This document shows positions 18,135 through 27,687 of a DNA stretch of 45,590 bases, one piece after another; the stretch's first letter is position 1; each line of letters starts with the position of its first letter. The translations under genes and the position numbers were made by a program. The DNA comes from Candidatus Sumerlaeia bacterium (GTDB lineage: Bacteria > Sumerlaeota > Sumerlaeia > SLMS01 > JAHLLQ01), in the NCBI GenBank assembly GCA_019634695.1, contig JAHCAW010000033.1, positions 1 through 45,590 of the forward strand, written 5' to 3'. The notes beneath the pieces are model-generated. The model had not been told where the DNA came from, made no database searches, and saw only the letters and a list, made by a program, of their open reading frames with translations.

Positions 18135-18625
18135 GGGCGGCGCTCCCCCGCCCCGATGGCCGCAACAATGGCGACAACCACCGCCTCGGCGCTCTGCTCG
18201 AGATCAATCGTCAGCGCATCTTCCGGCGCTTCGAAGGTCGCGAACTGACTCTCGAGCAATCCGGCCTTCATGAAGTGGCCCGCTCGCGATTCAAGGCGCT
18301 GGCGCACCGTCTCCTGCGAACCCGTGAGATGGATGAACCGACACGGTGCGCCCGTCCGCAGCAGGGCGCGATAGGACTCCCGCAACGCCGAGCAGGCCAG
18401 CACGGCCCCGCCGTCGGCCTCCCAGCGGGCCATCTCGCGCGCCAACCGCTCGAGCCACGGCAGGCGGTCCTCGTCGGTCAGCGGGATGCCCGCGGCCATC
18501 CGGCGCACATTGGTCTCGGGATGATAGTCGTCGCCGTCGTGGAACGGCAGACCCAACCGTGCGGCAAGCAGGCGACCGACGGTCGTCTTGCCGCAACCCG
18601 CCACGCCCATGACCACGAAGATCAT
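18131..18625 (-). CDS. gntK: Gluconokinase
   Basis: Phosphorylates D-gluconate to 6-phosphogluconate for the pentose-phosphate or Entner-Doudoroff route. The 164-residue product matches the small P-loop GntK family (about 170). It has the Walker A motif GVAGCGKTT (residues 7-15), HDGDDYHPETNVRRMAAG (substrate-binding region), LTDEDRLPWL, ACSALRESYRALLR and RAGHFMKAGLLESQFATFE, all hallmark segments. The start is the ATG at 18625, with GGGGAGG just upstream; the frame extends further but lacks family similarity. It lies 22 bp after the radical SAM gene, and its stop overlaps the LarA-like start, so these three genes are likely cotranscribed. It could act on another short aldonate, but gluconate is the best reading. 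Confidence 0.95.
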   Translation of the reverse strand: MIFVVMGVAGCGKTTVGRLLAARLGLPFHDGDDYHPETNVRRMAAGIPLTDEDRLPWLERLAREMARWEADGGAVLACSALRESYRALLRTGAPCRFIHLTGSQETVRQRLESRAGHFMKAGLLESQFATFEAPEDALTIDLEQSAEAVVVAIVAAIGAGERRP

Positions 18626-18647
18626 CGCGCCTCCCCGCGCGGCGACT

Positions 18648-21452
18648 TCAGGCCGGCACGCCCACCGCCTGTTCGTCCAACACAAGCTCCAGACGCGTTG
18701 CCAGCACCGTCGCCTCCGACGCGATCATGTCGCCCAGCAGATGACGCAGGGCAAGACCCGGCTCGAGGTACTCGCCCGCCACGAGAGAGACCTCCGCGCG
18801 GAAGCTCGCCGGTGAGTCGGGCTCGAGCACGATGGAGCGAATGCCCAGCTTCAGGTCACGCTGCTTCTTCTTGCCATTGCGCTCGAACTCGATCGCGAAC
18901 GTCTCGGCGGCGTTGAACGCGTCGATGCGCCGGTCGGCCTGGGCGAGATCAAGATCGCCCGCTCCAAGCACCTCCAGCCGGTACGTCGCGGCGGTCGCCA
19001 CGGCGGAGAGCGACTTGCCCCGCAGCGGCACCTCCTCGGCGGCAAGAAACGCAAGATCGGGCGAACTCACTTCACACAGTCGCTCGGCCAGCACCGACGG
19101 CTCGACGCGCTCGCAGAATTGCACCTCGAACAGTTCGCGCTCGCCCGCCGTGCCGACGCCCAGCGACGGCCCATGGCTGAGGCGCGGCGCAGGGTTGAAT
19201 CCCTCCGAGTAGCTGACCGGCAGGCCGAGCCGCACAATGGCCATCTCGATCAGCCGGATAAGGTCCAGATGCGCCAGCCAACGCAGGCGGCCGCGCTTGG
19301 CGTAGGTGACGCGGATGCGCTGCACGGCCTCGTTCTCGCGCACGCCGCGCAACGGTTGGACCGGTTGGAGACGCGCCAGTTCGCGCTCGATCTCCTCGGG
19401 CGCTTGCGCGCCGCCTTCGCCCTCGAGGATGTGCGCATTGGCCTCCGCCATCGTGGCGCTCTCGCGGGCAATCTCATCCTTCAGGATCGAGGTGTGCTTC
19501 GCCAGGATGTTGTCGATCTTGTCGTCGCACACGTCGCACTGGGCGCACTTCACCAGGGCACAGTCGGGTGTCTCGCCCTCGCGCTTGGACTTCTCCCACT
19601 CGCGCAGCAGGAACTGCTTGCCGAGCGATGGATCCACGTGATCCCAGGGCAGCACTTCGCGCGGATTCCTCTCGCGATTCGCGAAGAACGTCGGATCCAG
19701 CCCGCAGTCCTTGCAGGCCTGCATCCAGGCGTCGAAACGAAAGCCCTCGCCCCAGGCATCGAACTTCGAGCCCAGTTGCCACGCGCGATAGACCACGCGC
19801 GCCACGCGCCGATCGCCCCGCGCCAGCACCGCCTCGACAAACGATCCCTGGAAGTTGTGCGCGCGCACCTGCACGTGCCGCGACCGCGTCCGCTCGCGCA
19901 CGTACTCCACCCGCCGGTGCAACTCCTCGACGTCGGGTTGGGCATGCCACTGGAACGGCGTGTGTGGCTTCGGCACGAAGGGCGACAGGGTGATCGCCAG
20001 CGAGAATCCGCGGCCGTGCCGGCGCTGGCCCTCGCGCTCGGCGAACTTCGTCAACTCCACGATGCCGTCCAGGTCCGAGTCCGTTTCGGTTGGCAGGCCG
20101 ATCATGAAGTAGAACTTCAGCGTCCGCCAGCCGCGCTCCAGCACCTGCACGATCGTGCGCCGGAAGTGCTCCTCGTCCACCGCCTTGTTGATGACGCGCC
20201 GCAGCCGTTCGGTCCCGGCCTCGGGCGCAAACGTGAAGCCCGACTTCGGCCCCTGAGCGATGATCGCCGCGATCTCCACGTCGAAGGCGTTGATGCGCAG
20301 GCTCGGCAACGAAAGCCCCATCTGGCCCGCGCCGAACTCCTCCTGCAAGAGGCGCATCGTCGTCGGCAGCGCCGTGTAGTCCGCCGAGCTGAGCGACATC
20401 AGGCTGATGTCGCGGTAGCCGGTGTTCGCGACCGCCTCGCGCGCGATCTCCAGAATCTGCTCGGGCGTGCGCTCGCGCAGCGGGCGGTTGATCATCCCGG
20501 CCGCGCAGAAACGGCACCCGCAGTTGCAGCCCCGCTTGATCTCGATCGCCACGCGGTCGTGAACCACGCGCACGTTGGGGATCACGGGCCGTGTCACGCC
20601 AAGGTCCGATCCGATGTCGAACAGGCGCTTGCGCACGAACGGGGCGATGCCCGGCTCGAGCGAGCGTGTCCCTGCCAGCGTCCCGTCCGCGTTCCACTCG
20701 AAGGCATGGAAGGCGGGGACGTAGCAGCCCCCGATGCGGGCGAGCCGCCGCAGCAGACGCCGCTTCAGGTCGCTCGCCACCGGGATCGTGCCGTCCGGCG
20801 CGAGACCGTCCTCGATGGGTCGGTCCGCATACGCGCCGGGAATGAAGGGCCCCTGCGGATGCAGCATCGCGGCAGGCACACCCTCGGCGGTCAGCTCGCG
20901 CTTGAACTCCTCGACGGCGAGCAGAATGTCGTCGAGCACCTCCTCGCCGTCGCCCGTCACGAAGACATCGACGAACGGCGCCAGCGTCTCGGGCGAGAGT
21001 GCTCCCTCCCCGCCGGCAATCACGAGCGGGAAGACCTCGCGCCGCAACGCCGACAACGGCGCCAACCCCGCCAGATCCAGGGCGTTCAGGACGTTCGTGT
21101 AGTTCGACTCGTGCTGGAGCGTCGTTCCGATGACGTCGAACTGCGCCAAGGGGTCGAGGCTTTCGTGCGCCCACAGCGCGATCCCCGCGCGGCGCATCTC
21201 CGCATCCATGTCCAGCCACGGGCAGTACGCGCGCTCGGCCCACCACTGGGGGCGCGCGTTCACCCGCTCGTAGAGAATCTTGAAGCCGTGGTACGACATC
21301 CCGATGTCGTACTGGTCCGGAAAGAGCAGCGCGCATCGCACGGCCACCCCGGCCCGATCCTTGACAACCTGGTTCACCTCGCCGCCCACGTAGCGCCCGG
21401 GCTTCTCGACGCGCGGCAGAATCTGCTCGATGTTCGTCCTGCGATTGTCCAA
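18648..21452 (-). CDS. Radical SAM protein, TIGR03960 fused to TIGR03936 (DUF2344)
   Basis: The 934-residue protein has an N-terminal B12-binding-like region (FPDQYDIGMSYHGFKILYE), then a radical SAM core with the 4Fe-4S motif C309-x3-C313-x2-C316 in KRGCNCGCRFC. Next come FAPEAGTERLRRVINKAVDE and FYFMIGLPTETD, typical of this radical SAM family. The C-terminal 230 residues (from RIRVTYAKRGRLRWLAHLDL) form the DUF2344/TIGR03936 domain, a separate gene in many bacteria. A cysteine cluster (CALVKCAQCDVCDD) links the halves. Homologues often sit beside RNase E/G and ribosomal protein genes, so RNA modification is suspected but unproven. The TTG start at 21452 has a GGGAG site about ten bases upstream. 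The gntK gene follows after 22 bp. Confidence 0.93.
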   Translation of the reverse strand: MDNRRTNIEQILPRVEKPGRYVGGEVNQVVKDRAGVAVRCALLFPDQYDIGMSYHGFKILYERVNARPQWWAERAYCPWLDMDAEMRRAGIALWAHESLDPLAQFDVIGTTLQHESNYTNVLNALDLAGLAPLSALRREVFPLVIAGGEGALSPETLAPFVDVFVTGDGEEVLDDILLAVEEFKRELTAEGVPAAMLHPQGPFIPGAYADRPIEDGLAPDGTIPVASDLKRRLLRRLARIGGCYVPAFHAFEWNADGTLAGTRSLEPGIAPFVRKRLFDIGSDLGVTRPVIPNVRVVHDRVAIEIKRGCNCGCRFCAAGMINRPLRERTPEQILEIAREAVANTGYRDISLMSLSSADYTALPTTMRLLQEEFGAGQMGLSLPSLRINAFDVEIAAIIAQGPKSGFTFAPEAGTERLRRVINKAVDEEHFRRTIVQVLERGWRTLKFYFMIGLPTETDSDLDGIVELTKFAEREGQRRHGRGFSLAITLSPFVPKPHTPFQWHAQPDVEELHRRVEYVRERTRSRHVQVRAHNFQGSFVEAVLARGDRRVARVVYRAWQLGSKFDAWGEGFRFDAWMQACKDCGLDPTFFANRERNPREVLPWDHVDPSLGKQFLLREWEKSKREGETPDCALVKCAQCDVCDDKIDNILAKHTSILKDEIARESATMAEANAHILEGEGGAQAPEEIERELARLQPVQPLRGVRENEAVQRIRVTYAKRGRLRWLAHLDLIRLIEMAIVRLGLPVSYSEGFNPAPRLSHGPSLGVGTAGERELFEVQFCERVEPSVLAERLCEVSSPDLAFLAAEEVPLRGKSLSAVATAATYRLEVLGAGDLDLAQADRRIDAFNAAETFAIEFERNGKKKQRDLKLGIRSIVLEPDSPASFRAEVSLVAGEYLEPGLALRHLLGDMIASEATVLATRLELVLDEQAVGVPA

Positions 21453-21559
21453 GAAACGCTCTCCCTTTCGGGGCGCTGTCCGCCCCGGCCGACGATAGGC
21501 GACAGCTTCGCTCCGATTTCAAGCTGGAACTTGGGGTGTCGTCGGATCGCCGTCCGCGG

Positions 21560-23524
21560 TTACTCGCCAGGCGCTTCCGCCTCGGCGGACAACAATTGCT
21601 GGTGGAAGGCATGCATCTGCTTGAAGCGATACAGCAGGTGCTGTACCTGAAGGAACCGGCCATCCTTGCCCGGATCGTCCGCGAAGCGGTTCCGATCCCA
21701 GTCCTCGACGATGAACCCGATCAGCTCCACGCACCGCGCGTTCAGGTCCTTGAGGGTCTCCGGTGACAGGTCCTTTGCCGCCAGCAGGTGCTCCATGCTG
21801 TACTGCAGGATGGCGGCGGACCGCTCGTAGGCCAGCCACTCGGTGCGGTTGCGCTGGACGCTCTCGCCGACGGTGGCGAGCAGGCCACGGATCGCGGTCA
21901 ACTCGTCGACCATCGCCTGCACCTGCGCGCGTCGCTCGTCGTCGATTTCGCGTGCCGCCTTGAGCGACGCCTCGTCCATCCAGCAGCCGGCGTTGAACTC
22001 CGGCCGATGCCAGCGGATTGCGGCCAGGCGCATCCAGGCATCGTGGAACTCGTCCGTCAGACCGCTGTGATGCTGGTGCACCAGATAGCTGGCGGTGAAG
22101 GCCTCCTCGTTCCACCCGCTGCCGGCCCAGGCGTGTGCCGCGGCGAAGGCGATGCCGGGCCACAAGGCGTCCGACATGTAACGCGTCGGCACCCAGATCG
22201 TCGTGTTGACACCGAGCAGGTCGAGGTCGCGGGCGATCTGCGTGAAGCGCGCGATGTTGTCGTAGTTCCGCCGGTCCGGCAGCACCATGTGCGGCGCCGC
22301 AACCAGCGCCGGCGTGGCAATCACGTCGAACCCGAGTTCCGTGAAGAAGTCCGCGGACTTGGGGCTCACGTCCGGCCGATAGTGCCAGTCGAAGATCACT
22401 GTCGTGCTCGGCGAGATCATGTTGATGACCTCGGGATGCGCCAGCAGCATGTCGCCCCACATTGCCGTCTGGCGGCCGCGATCCCATGCAATGCGATGGG
22501 CCGTGTGGAAAGCGGTCGTCAGCCACTCGACGTGGGTCTGCTCGCCGAATGCTGCCACACAGCGCTCGCACCGGCTCATGTCCACCTCGTCGAACCCGAT
22601 GTGCAGCCACCCGTGCGGAAAGAGTTCTGCCGCGCGGGAGAACATCTTGGCCAGATACTCGCGCGCTTTCGGGCTGGCCGGGCAGAGCACGTTCGTCAGG
22701 CCGGGCAGGTCCGTTCCCATGAAGGACTGGTCCGGCCGCTCTTTGTTGGTTTGGTGCAGGTAGTCGGCATGATCGGGCAGGCGCTCGAACATGCGCGAGT
22801 GCCCGAGCGATTCGATCTCGGGAATCAGGTCGATGTGGCGCTCGGCGGCATAGGCGACCAGAGCCCGCACCTCGTCCGACTGCCAGGCGTGTTCGTGCAT
22901 CAACTCCGGATAGTCCTCGTGAAACAGCGCCGAGGTCTGGTCGTCCGTCAGATGGACGAGGATCGCGTTGATCTTGTGGCGCGCCGCGAAGTCGATGAAG
23001 CGTCGATAGTAGTCCATGTTCTCGTTCTGCCGTGCCGGGTCCACCATCAGCATCCGGATCGCCAAGTCCGGCCAGTCGAGAATATCGCAGTGCGAGACGG
23101 TCGCTCCCTCCCCCACCAGTTGCAGGAAGGTCAGCAGCCCATAGCGAATGCCTTGGGCGCTGGCGCCCGTGACGCGAACGCCCTCCGGGCCGACGACCAG
23201 ATGGTATGCCTGCCGCGCGATCGCCTCCGCATGGCGCGACTCGAGCGGCGGCAACTCGACCGCACCGACCTCCAGCCGCACGGCCACTCCCGCATCCCCC
23301 ACCGCCATGCCATGCGCCGGCAACTGACTCTCCAGCCAGGCCCGCTCGCCCGCGAGGTCTTCCGGCGCTTCGATCCGGATCGTACCCAGAACCAACTCGT
23401 CCTGGAGCATCTGGACCCGCTTGGGTTGCGGCAGCAGCGGCGTGAACGCCCCGGCGCCTGTCGGGACAAGGCCCAACAGAACCCCCAAAAACAGGGGTAC
23501 GAACCACACAGGGAGTCGCTTCAT
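21560..23524 (-). CDS. Secreted GH20 beta-N-acetylhexosaminidase-like protein
   Basis: The 654-residue protein has a signal peptide (MKRLPVWFVPLFLG, cleavage near GAGA, residue 26). A GH20 N-terminal (GH20b-like) domain follows at about 28-145 (ending AYHLVVGPEGVRVTG, SAQGIRYGLLTFLQL). The catalytic barrel from about 150 starts with ILDWPDLAIRMLMVD and has the family's catalytic Asp-Glu pair D312-E313 in HIGFDEVDMS. GH20 enzymes release terminal GlcNAc or GalNAc by substrate-assisted catalysis. The ATG at 23524 is chosen because it starts the signal peptide. The tail beyond about residue 500 is helical and unassigned. It is divergent from the DUF4185 gene, with 165 bp between them, which suggests joint regulation for glycan use. 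Confidence 0.93.
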   Translation of the reverse strand: MKRLPVWFVPLFLGVLLGLVPTGAGAFTPLLPQPKRVQMLQDELVLGTIRIEAPEDLAGERAWLESQLPAHGMAVGDAGVAVRLEVGAVELPPLESRHAEAIARQAYHLVVGPEGVRVTGASAQGIRYGLLTFLQLVGEGATVSHCDILDWPDLAIRMLMVDPARQNENMDYYRRFIDFAARHKINAILVHLTDDQTSALFHEDYPELMHEHAWQSDEVRALVAYAAERHIDLIPEIESLGHSRMFERLPDHADYLHQTNKERPDQSFMGTDLPGLTNVLCPASPKAREYLAKMFSRAAELFPHGWLHIGFDEVDMSRCERCVAAFGEQTHVEWLTTAFHTAHRIAWDRGRQTAMWGDMLLAHPEVINMISPSTTVIFDWHYRPDVSPKSADFFTELGFDVIATPALVAAPHMVLPDRRNYDNIARFTQIARDLDLLGVNTTIWVPTRYMSDALWPGIAFAAAHAWAGSGWNEEAFTASYLVHQHHSGLTDEFHDAWMRLAAIRWHRPEFNAGCWMDEASLKAAREIDDERRAQVQAMVDELTAIRGLLATVGESVQRNRTEWLAYERSAAILQYSMEHLLAAKDLSPETLKDLNARCVELIGFIVEDWDRNRFADDPGKDGRFLQVQHLLYRFKQMHAFHQQLLSAEAEAPGE

Positions 23525-23689
23525 CGGACCGTTCCGCCTTTCCGTCGAGAGTGCCACCCGCAATTCATCACATCCCCAAACCGGGTGTCATTGGGAAACG
23601 ACGGCCCGGGTCCCTCCTTGACTCACTCCCCGTGCGCATCCGACCTGATGGCGTGGCCAACGGATTGGCCGAATGGCAAGGGAGCCCGT

Positions 23690-24892
23690 ATGTCGACGCA
23701 TCAAGTGCTCACCTCTGCGGCAGCAATCCTTGCCCTGTCGGCGACGATGCTGCTGCCGGCCCAGACGACCCGCCTCGTGCGCACCGGCCCGACGGAGAAG
23801 ATCGCTCAACTGACCGGCGACTTCGACCGCGCCCGCGGCGAGCCCACCCGCAGCCTCACGCAAACCCGCGCCGGCGTCGTCGCCACCGATCTCGGCAGCT
23901 CCTTCCTCCACAACGGCCGGCTGGTCTTCCTCTTCGGCGACACGTGGGGGTGGGCGCACGAACGCGACTCCGTGGCGTTCGCCGATCTCGTTTCGCCCGA
24001 GGAGCTCACACTCGAGTTCCTCAAGTCGGACGATGGCACCTACCTGCCCATCCATGTACCGGACATTCCTCTCGGCGCCTTCTGCGTGCCCTCGTATGGA
24101 ATCAGTCTGGACGGGCGGATGTACGTCGCCTTCACCACGGACGTGGCCGGCCGGCACATGAGCCGCAGCCTGCTGGTTCGCTCGGACGACGACGGTCAGA
24201 CCTGGACGCCGCTCTACGATCTCGCGCGCGACGACCCCGAGACGCCGGAATTCGAGGCCCGCTTCGTCAACGTGGCGTTCGCCCGCGACTCCAACGATAT
24301 CGTCTGGATGTGGGGGTCGGGCGAGTACCGCAAGAGCCACCTCTATCTGGCTCGCACCCGCGCCGACGCCATCGAGGACGCCGGCGCGTGGCGCTACTTC
24401 GCCGGCAGCACGATCGAAGGCGAGCCAATCTGGAGTGCTGACCCTTCGGCGGCCGCTCCGCTCTTCGAGCATCCGGTCATCGGCGAACTTTCCTGCGCGT
24501 GGATCCCATCGCTCGAACGCTGGATTCTGCTCTACAACTCCATCGAGCCGCGCGGCATCGTCCTGCGCGAGTCCGGCTCGCCCGCCGGGCCATGGTCCGA
24601 ACCGCTGATCCTCTTCGAGCCGTGGGCCGACGGAGGCTATGGCGTCTTCATGCACGTCTCCCACGACTTCCGGCGCATGGACGACGTCCACGATCCGGGC
24701 CGCGAGAACGAGTGGGGCGGCGAATACGGCCCCTACCTTATCCCGGCGCTTTCCACCGGCACGCCGGACCGCACCGAACTCGTCTTCACCATGTCCACGT
24801 GGAACCCCTATCAGGTGGTGCTGATGCGTGCCATGGTGGGTCTCGCCGGACAGGAGCCGCCGGTCGATGTTCCCGCCACTCAAGCCCCTTGA
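23690..24892 (+). CDS. Secreted DUF4185 protein
   Basis: The 400-residue protein has an N-terminal signal segment (AAAILALSATMLLPAQ) and a beta-propeller-like body with the features of DUF4185. These include GRLVFLFGDTWG (about 80-92), ISLDGRMYVAFTTDV, RSLLVRSDDDGQTWT (an Asp-box-like segment), CAWIPSLERWILLYN, and GEYGPYLIPAL followed by ELVFTMSTWNPYQVVLM. DUF4185 proteins are related to five-bladed glycosidase folds and some are linked to glycan cleavage; the substrate here is unknown. The ATG at 23690 follows AAGGGAG. The reading frame is open for about 1,900 bases upstream, but that part is an antisense shadow of the GH20 gene. A Na/H antiporter gene follows after 64 bp. Confidence 0.85.
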   Translation: MSTHQVLTSAAAILALSATMLLPAQTTRLVRTGPTEKIAQLTGDFDRARGEPTRSLTQTRAGVVATDLGSSFLHNGRLVFLFGDTWGWAHERDSVAFADLVSPEELTLEFLKSDDGTYLPIHVPDIPLGAFCVPSYGISLDGRMYVAFTTDVAGRHMSRSLLVRSDDDGQTWTPLYDLARDDPETPEFEARFVNVAFARDSNDIVWMWGSGEYRKSHLYLARTRADAIEDAGAWRYFAGSTIEGEPIWSADPSAAAPLFEHPVIGELSCAWIPSLERWILLYNSIEPRGIVLRESGSPAGPWSEPLILFEPWADGGYGVFMHVSHDFRRMDDVHDPGRENEWGGEYGPYLIPALSTGTPDRTELVFTMSTWNPYQVVLMRAMVGLAGQEPPVDVPATQAP

Positions 24893-24956
24893 CCGCAGCC
24901 AAGTTCCGACCCCACATGAATTGCATCGGAGTTGACCTGTCCGGCGGGGGCGTTCG

Positions 24957-26714
24957 GTGACGCACGACCAGATCACCATCATGTTCTTCGCGCTGGCCCT
25001 GTTGCTGGGCGTTGCCCGGTTGCTGGGCGAACTGGCCCGCCATTTCCAGCAACCCGCCGTCCTGGGCGAGATTCTCGCCGGCATCCTGCTCGGGCCCACG
25101 ATTCTCGGCACCATCAGCCCCGGCCTGCTCGAGACGCTCTTCCCGCAACAGGGCACGAACGCCCAGGTGCTTCACGGCATCACGACGTTGTGCGTTGTGC
25201 TGTTCCTGATGGTCGCCGGCATGGAGGTGGATCTCTCCACAATCTTCCGGCTGCACCGCCCGGCCCTGCTGATTGGAATGTGTGGAGTCGTCGGCCCCTT
25301 TTTCGTCGGCTTTGCCCTCGGGCACTGGTTTCCGCGCTCCATGGGCATGGAGGCGGGCGCCAATCACCTCGCGTTCTCGATGTTCCTGGGGGTCGCGCTG
25401 GCCATCTCGGCTCTGCCTGTCATCGCCAAGACCTTGATCGACCTGCGCCTGTTCCGCACCGATTTGGGCATGGTCGTCATCGCGGTCGCAATCTTTCACG
25501 ACATCGTCGGTTGGGTGCTGTTCGCCATCGTCATTGCCTTGATGAATGCCGACTCGAGCCGCCTCGTCTACGGCATCACCACCACCATCGGGCTCACCTT
25601 CCTTTACATCGGTGTGATGCTGACTGTCGGGCGGTGGCTCATCGACCGACTGCTGCCGTGGATTCAGGCCAACACGAGCTGGCCCGCCGGCATCCTGGGC
25701 TTCTCGACCGCGCTCGCGCTGCTGGGAGCCGCGACCACCGAGGCCATCGGCATCCACGCCATCTTCGGTGCCTTCATCGTCGGCGTGGCGATCGGCGACT
25801 CGCGCCACTTGCAGCAGCGCACCCGCAACACCATCGAGCACTTCATCTCAGCCGTCTTCGCCCCGATCTTCTTCGCGTCGATCGGCTTGAAGGTCAACTT
25901 CGTCCATCACTTCGACCTGCCCCTCGTGCTGCTGGTCATTGCCATCGCCTGCGCGGTCCAGGCGCTGGGCAGCGCGCTCGGCGCCATGTGGGCGGGCTTT
26001 CCGCGGCGGCAGTCGTGGGCGATCGGCTTCGCGCTCAACGCGCGCGGAGCCATGGAGATCGTGCTCGCGACCCTCGCACTCCAGCACGGCATCATCGGCG
26101 AGCGCCTCTTCGTCGCCCTGGTCGTCATGGCGCTGTTCACCTCGATCATCGCCGGCCCCCTGATGCAGAAGGTCATCCGACGCAAGACCGCTGTCCGGTT
26201 CCGCAAGTTCCTGTCCGCCCAGGGCTTTGTCGCGCAGCTTAAGGCAGCTACGGCACCCGAAGCGATCGGCGAGTTGGCCGCCGTCGCCTCACGCATCACC
26301 GGGGTGCCTGCCGACGACCTCGCGGCCGCGGTGCTCGAGCGCGAACGCATCATGTCCACGGCCCTGCCCGGCGGCCTTGCCGTGCCCCATGCGCGCATCG
26401 AGGGACTGGCCCGTCCCGTCGTCGTCGTCGGCATGTCGGAGAATGGCATCCCCTTCGACGCGCCGGACGGCGAGGCGGCACGCTTGGTCCTCATGGTGCT
26501 CGCGTCGCCCCTGCACTCCCAGCAACATCTCGAGCTACTCGCCGACATCGCCACCACCTTCCAGGATCCGGTGACGACCGCACGCGCCTCCGCCGCGGTC
26601 AGCATGACTCACTTCCTGGCTGTCGTGAATACGGCCGAGGAGAGTACGGGCCATGCGCCGGCTCCTCGCGTCAAAGCCGGGCACGCAGCATCCCCGCCGC
26701 AGCCTCGGGCGTGA
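24957..26714 (+). CDS. CPA2-type cation/proton antiporter with C-terminal PTS EIIA-2 domain
   Basis: The 585-residue protein has about twelve transmembrane helices (residues 5-410), with typical CPA2/KefB-like segments: [32 protein letters not shown], and [35 protein letters not shown] is the segment that defines the family's transport core. From about residue 430 follows a domain of PTS EIIA type 2 (fructose/nitrogen type): [15 protein letters not shown] carries the phospho-accepting histidine at H478, followed by [18 protein letters not shown]. This suggests exchange of Na+ or K+ for H+ at the inner membrane, gated by phosphotransfer. The GTG at 24957 is the furthest credible start. Its 3' end overlaps galT on the other strand by 44 bases. 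Confidence 0.92.
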   Translation: MTHDQITIMFFALALLLGVARLLGELARHFQQPAVLGEILAGILLGPTILGTISPGLLETLFPQQGTNAQVLHGITTLCVVLFLMVAGMEVDLSTIFRLHRPALLIGMCGVVGPFFVGFALGHWFPRSMGMEAGANHLAFSMFLGVALAISALPVIAKTLIDLRLFRTDLGMVVIAVAIFHDIVGWVLFAIVIALMNADSSRLVYGITTTIGLTFLYIGVMLTVGRWLIDRLLPWIQANTSWPAGILGFSTALALLGAATTEAIGIHAIFGAFIVGVAIGDSRHLQQRTRNTIEHFISAVFAPIFFASIGLKVNFVHHFDLPLVLLVIAIACAVQALGSALGAMWAGFPRRQSWAIGFALNARGAMEIVLATLALQHGIIGERLFVALVVMALFTSIIAGPLMQKVIRRKTAVRFRKFLSAQGFVAQLKAATAPEAIGELAAVASRITGVPADDLAAAVLERERIMSTALPGGLAVPHARIEGLARPVVVVGMSENGIPFDAPDGEAARLVLMVLASPLHSQQHLELLADIATTFQDPVTTARASAAVSMTHFLAVVNTAEESTGHAPAPRVKAGHAASPPQPRA

Positions 26715-27687
26715 GGTCACGCTGCGGGGTGGCCAGCATTTCGAAGCCCACCATGAACTTGCGCACCGTTGCCGAGCGCAGCAGCGGCGGATAGAAGTGC
26801 GCGTGCAGGTGCCAATGAGGATGCGCTTTCCCGTCGGTGGGCGCCTGGTGAAAGCCCATTGTGTACGGGAACAGGCAGGCGAACAGCGCATCGTAGCAGC
26901 GCGTGAGACGGCTCAGGATGTCCGCGAGCCCATCGCGCTCCGGGCCGTCCAGCAACGTCATGTCGGCCACCGCCCGGCGCGGCGCGAGCAGTGTCTCGAA
27001 TGGCCACTTCGCCCAGAAGGGCACCCATGCCACCCACGAGTGGTTGGCGCAGACCACGCGCTCGCCGTGCGCGCATTCGAGCTCAAGCACCTCGCCGATC
27101 AGCGTCCGGCCGCGGCGGGCGAAGTGCTCCCGCTGGCAGGCGTCCTCGCGGGCCGGTTCGTCCGGCACGGTTTCCGTGGCCCAAATCTGTCCGTGCGGAT
27201 GTGGGTTGCTGCACCCCATCATCTCGCCCTTGTTTTCGAAGATCTGCACGTAGCGCACGAAGTCGCGCGCCGCGAGTGCCCGGAACTCGTCCGTCCAGGT
27301 GTCCACCAGGCCGCGGATCGCGGAGAGGTCGAGTCCTGCCAGCGACAGGTCGTGCCGCGGCGAGAAGCACACCACGCGACAGATGCCGCGCTCCGTGCGC
27401 GCGATCAGCAGGCCGGACTCCTCGCTCTGCTCCGCCGCTCCCTCGGGCAGCAGCGCCGGGAAGTCATTGTCGAAGACAAACGTCCCCGCGTAGTCGGGAT
27501 TGCGCACGCCGCCAGCCCGCGTGTTGCCCGGACAAAGGTAGCAGCCCGGATCGTGGGCCGGCCGGCTCTCGCGCGCCACGTCTTCGCGCTGGCCCTGCCA
27601 GGGACGTTGCAGCCGATGCGGGCTCACGAGCACCCACTCGCCGGTCAGCGGATTGAACCGGCGATGGGGTGTGTCCGCAAAGCGCAT
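26671..27687 (-). CDS. galT: Galactose-1-phosphate uridylyltransferase
   Basis: Leloir-pathway enzyme that exchanges UMP between UDP-glucose and galactose 1-phosphate. The 338-residue length fits class I GalT. Seen are [16 protein letters not shown] near the start, the metal-site cysteines in CYLCPGN (C49, C52), [12 protein letters not shown], and the active-site motif NPHPHGQIW (H163, H165, the latter the uridylylated residue). The C-terminal metal/phosphate region is [14 protein letters not shown]. The ATG at 27687 gives the normal N-terminus; the frame runs on to 27825 without family similarity. No galK or galE is nearby. It converges on the antiporter gene, with 44 bases shared at the 3' ends, so the two mRNAs are mutually antisense there. 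Confidence 0.96.
   Translation of the reverse strand: MRFADTPHRRFNPLTGEWVLVSPHRLQRPWQGQREDVARESRPAHDPGCYLCPGNTRAGGVRNPDYAGTFVFDNDFPALLPEGAAEQSEESGLLIARTERGICRVVCFSPRHDLSLAGLDLSAIRGLVDTWTDEFRALAARDFVRYVQIFENKGEMMGCSNPHPHGQIWATETVPDEPAREDACQREHFARRGRTLIGEVLELECAHGERVVCANHSWVAWVPFWAKWPFETLLAPRRAVADMTLLDGPERDGLADILSRLTRCYDALFACLFPYTMGFHQAPTDGKAHPHWHLHAHFYPPLLRSATVRKFMVGFEMLATPQRDLTPEAAAGMLRARL

Noticed and set aside
21788..23689. Long upstream extension of the DUF4185 reading frame
   Set aside because: It runs antisense through the whole GH20 gene; the DUF4185 protein has its own ATG, ribosome site and signal peptide at 23690.
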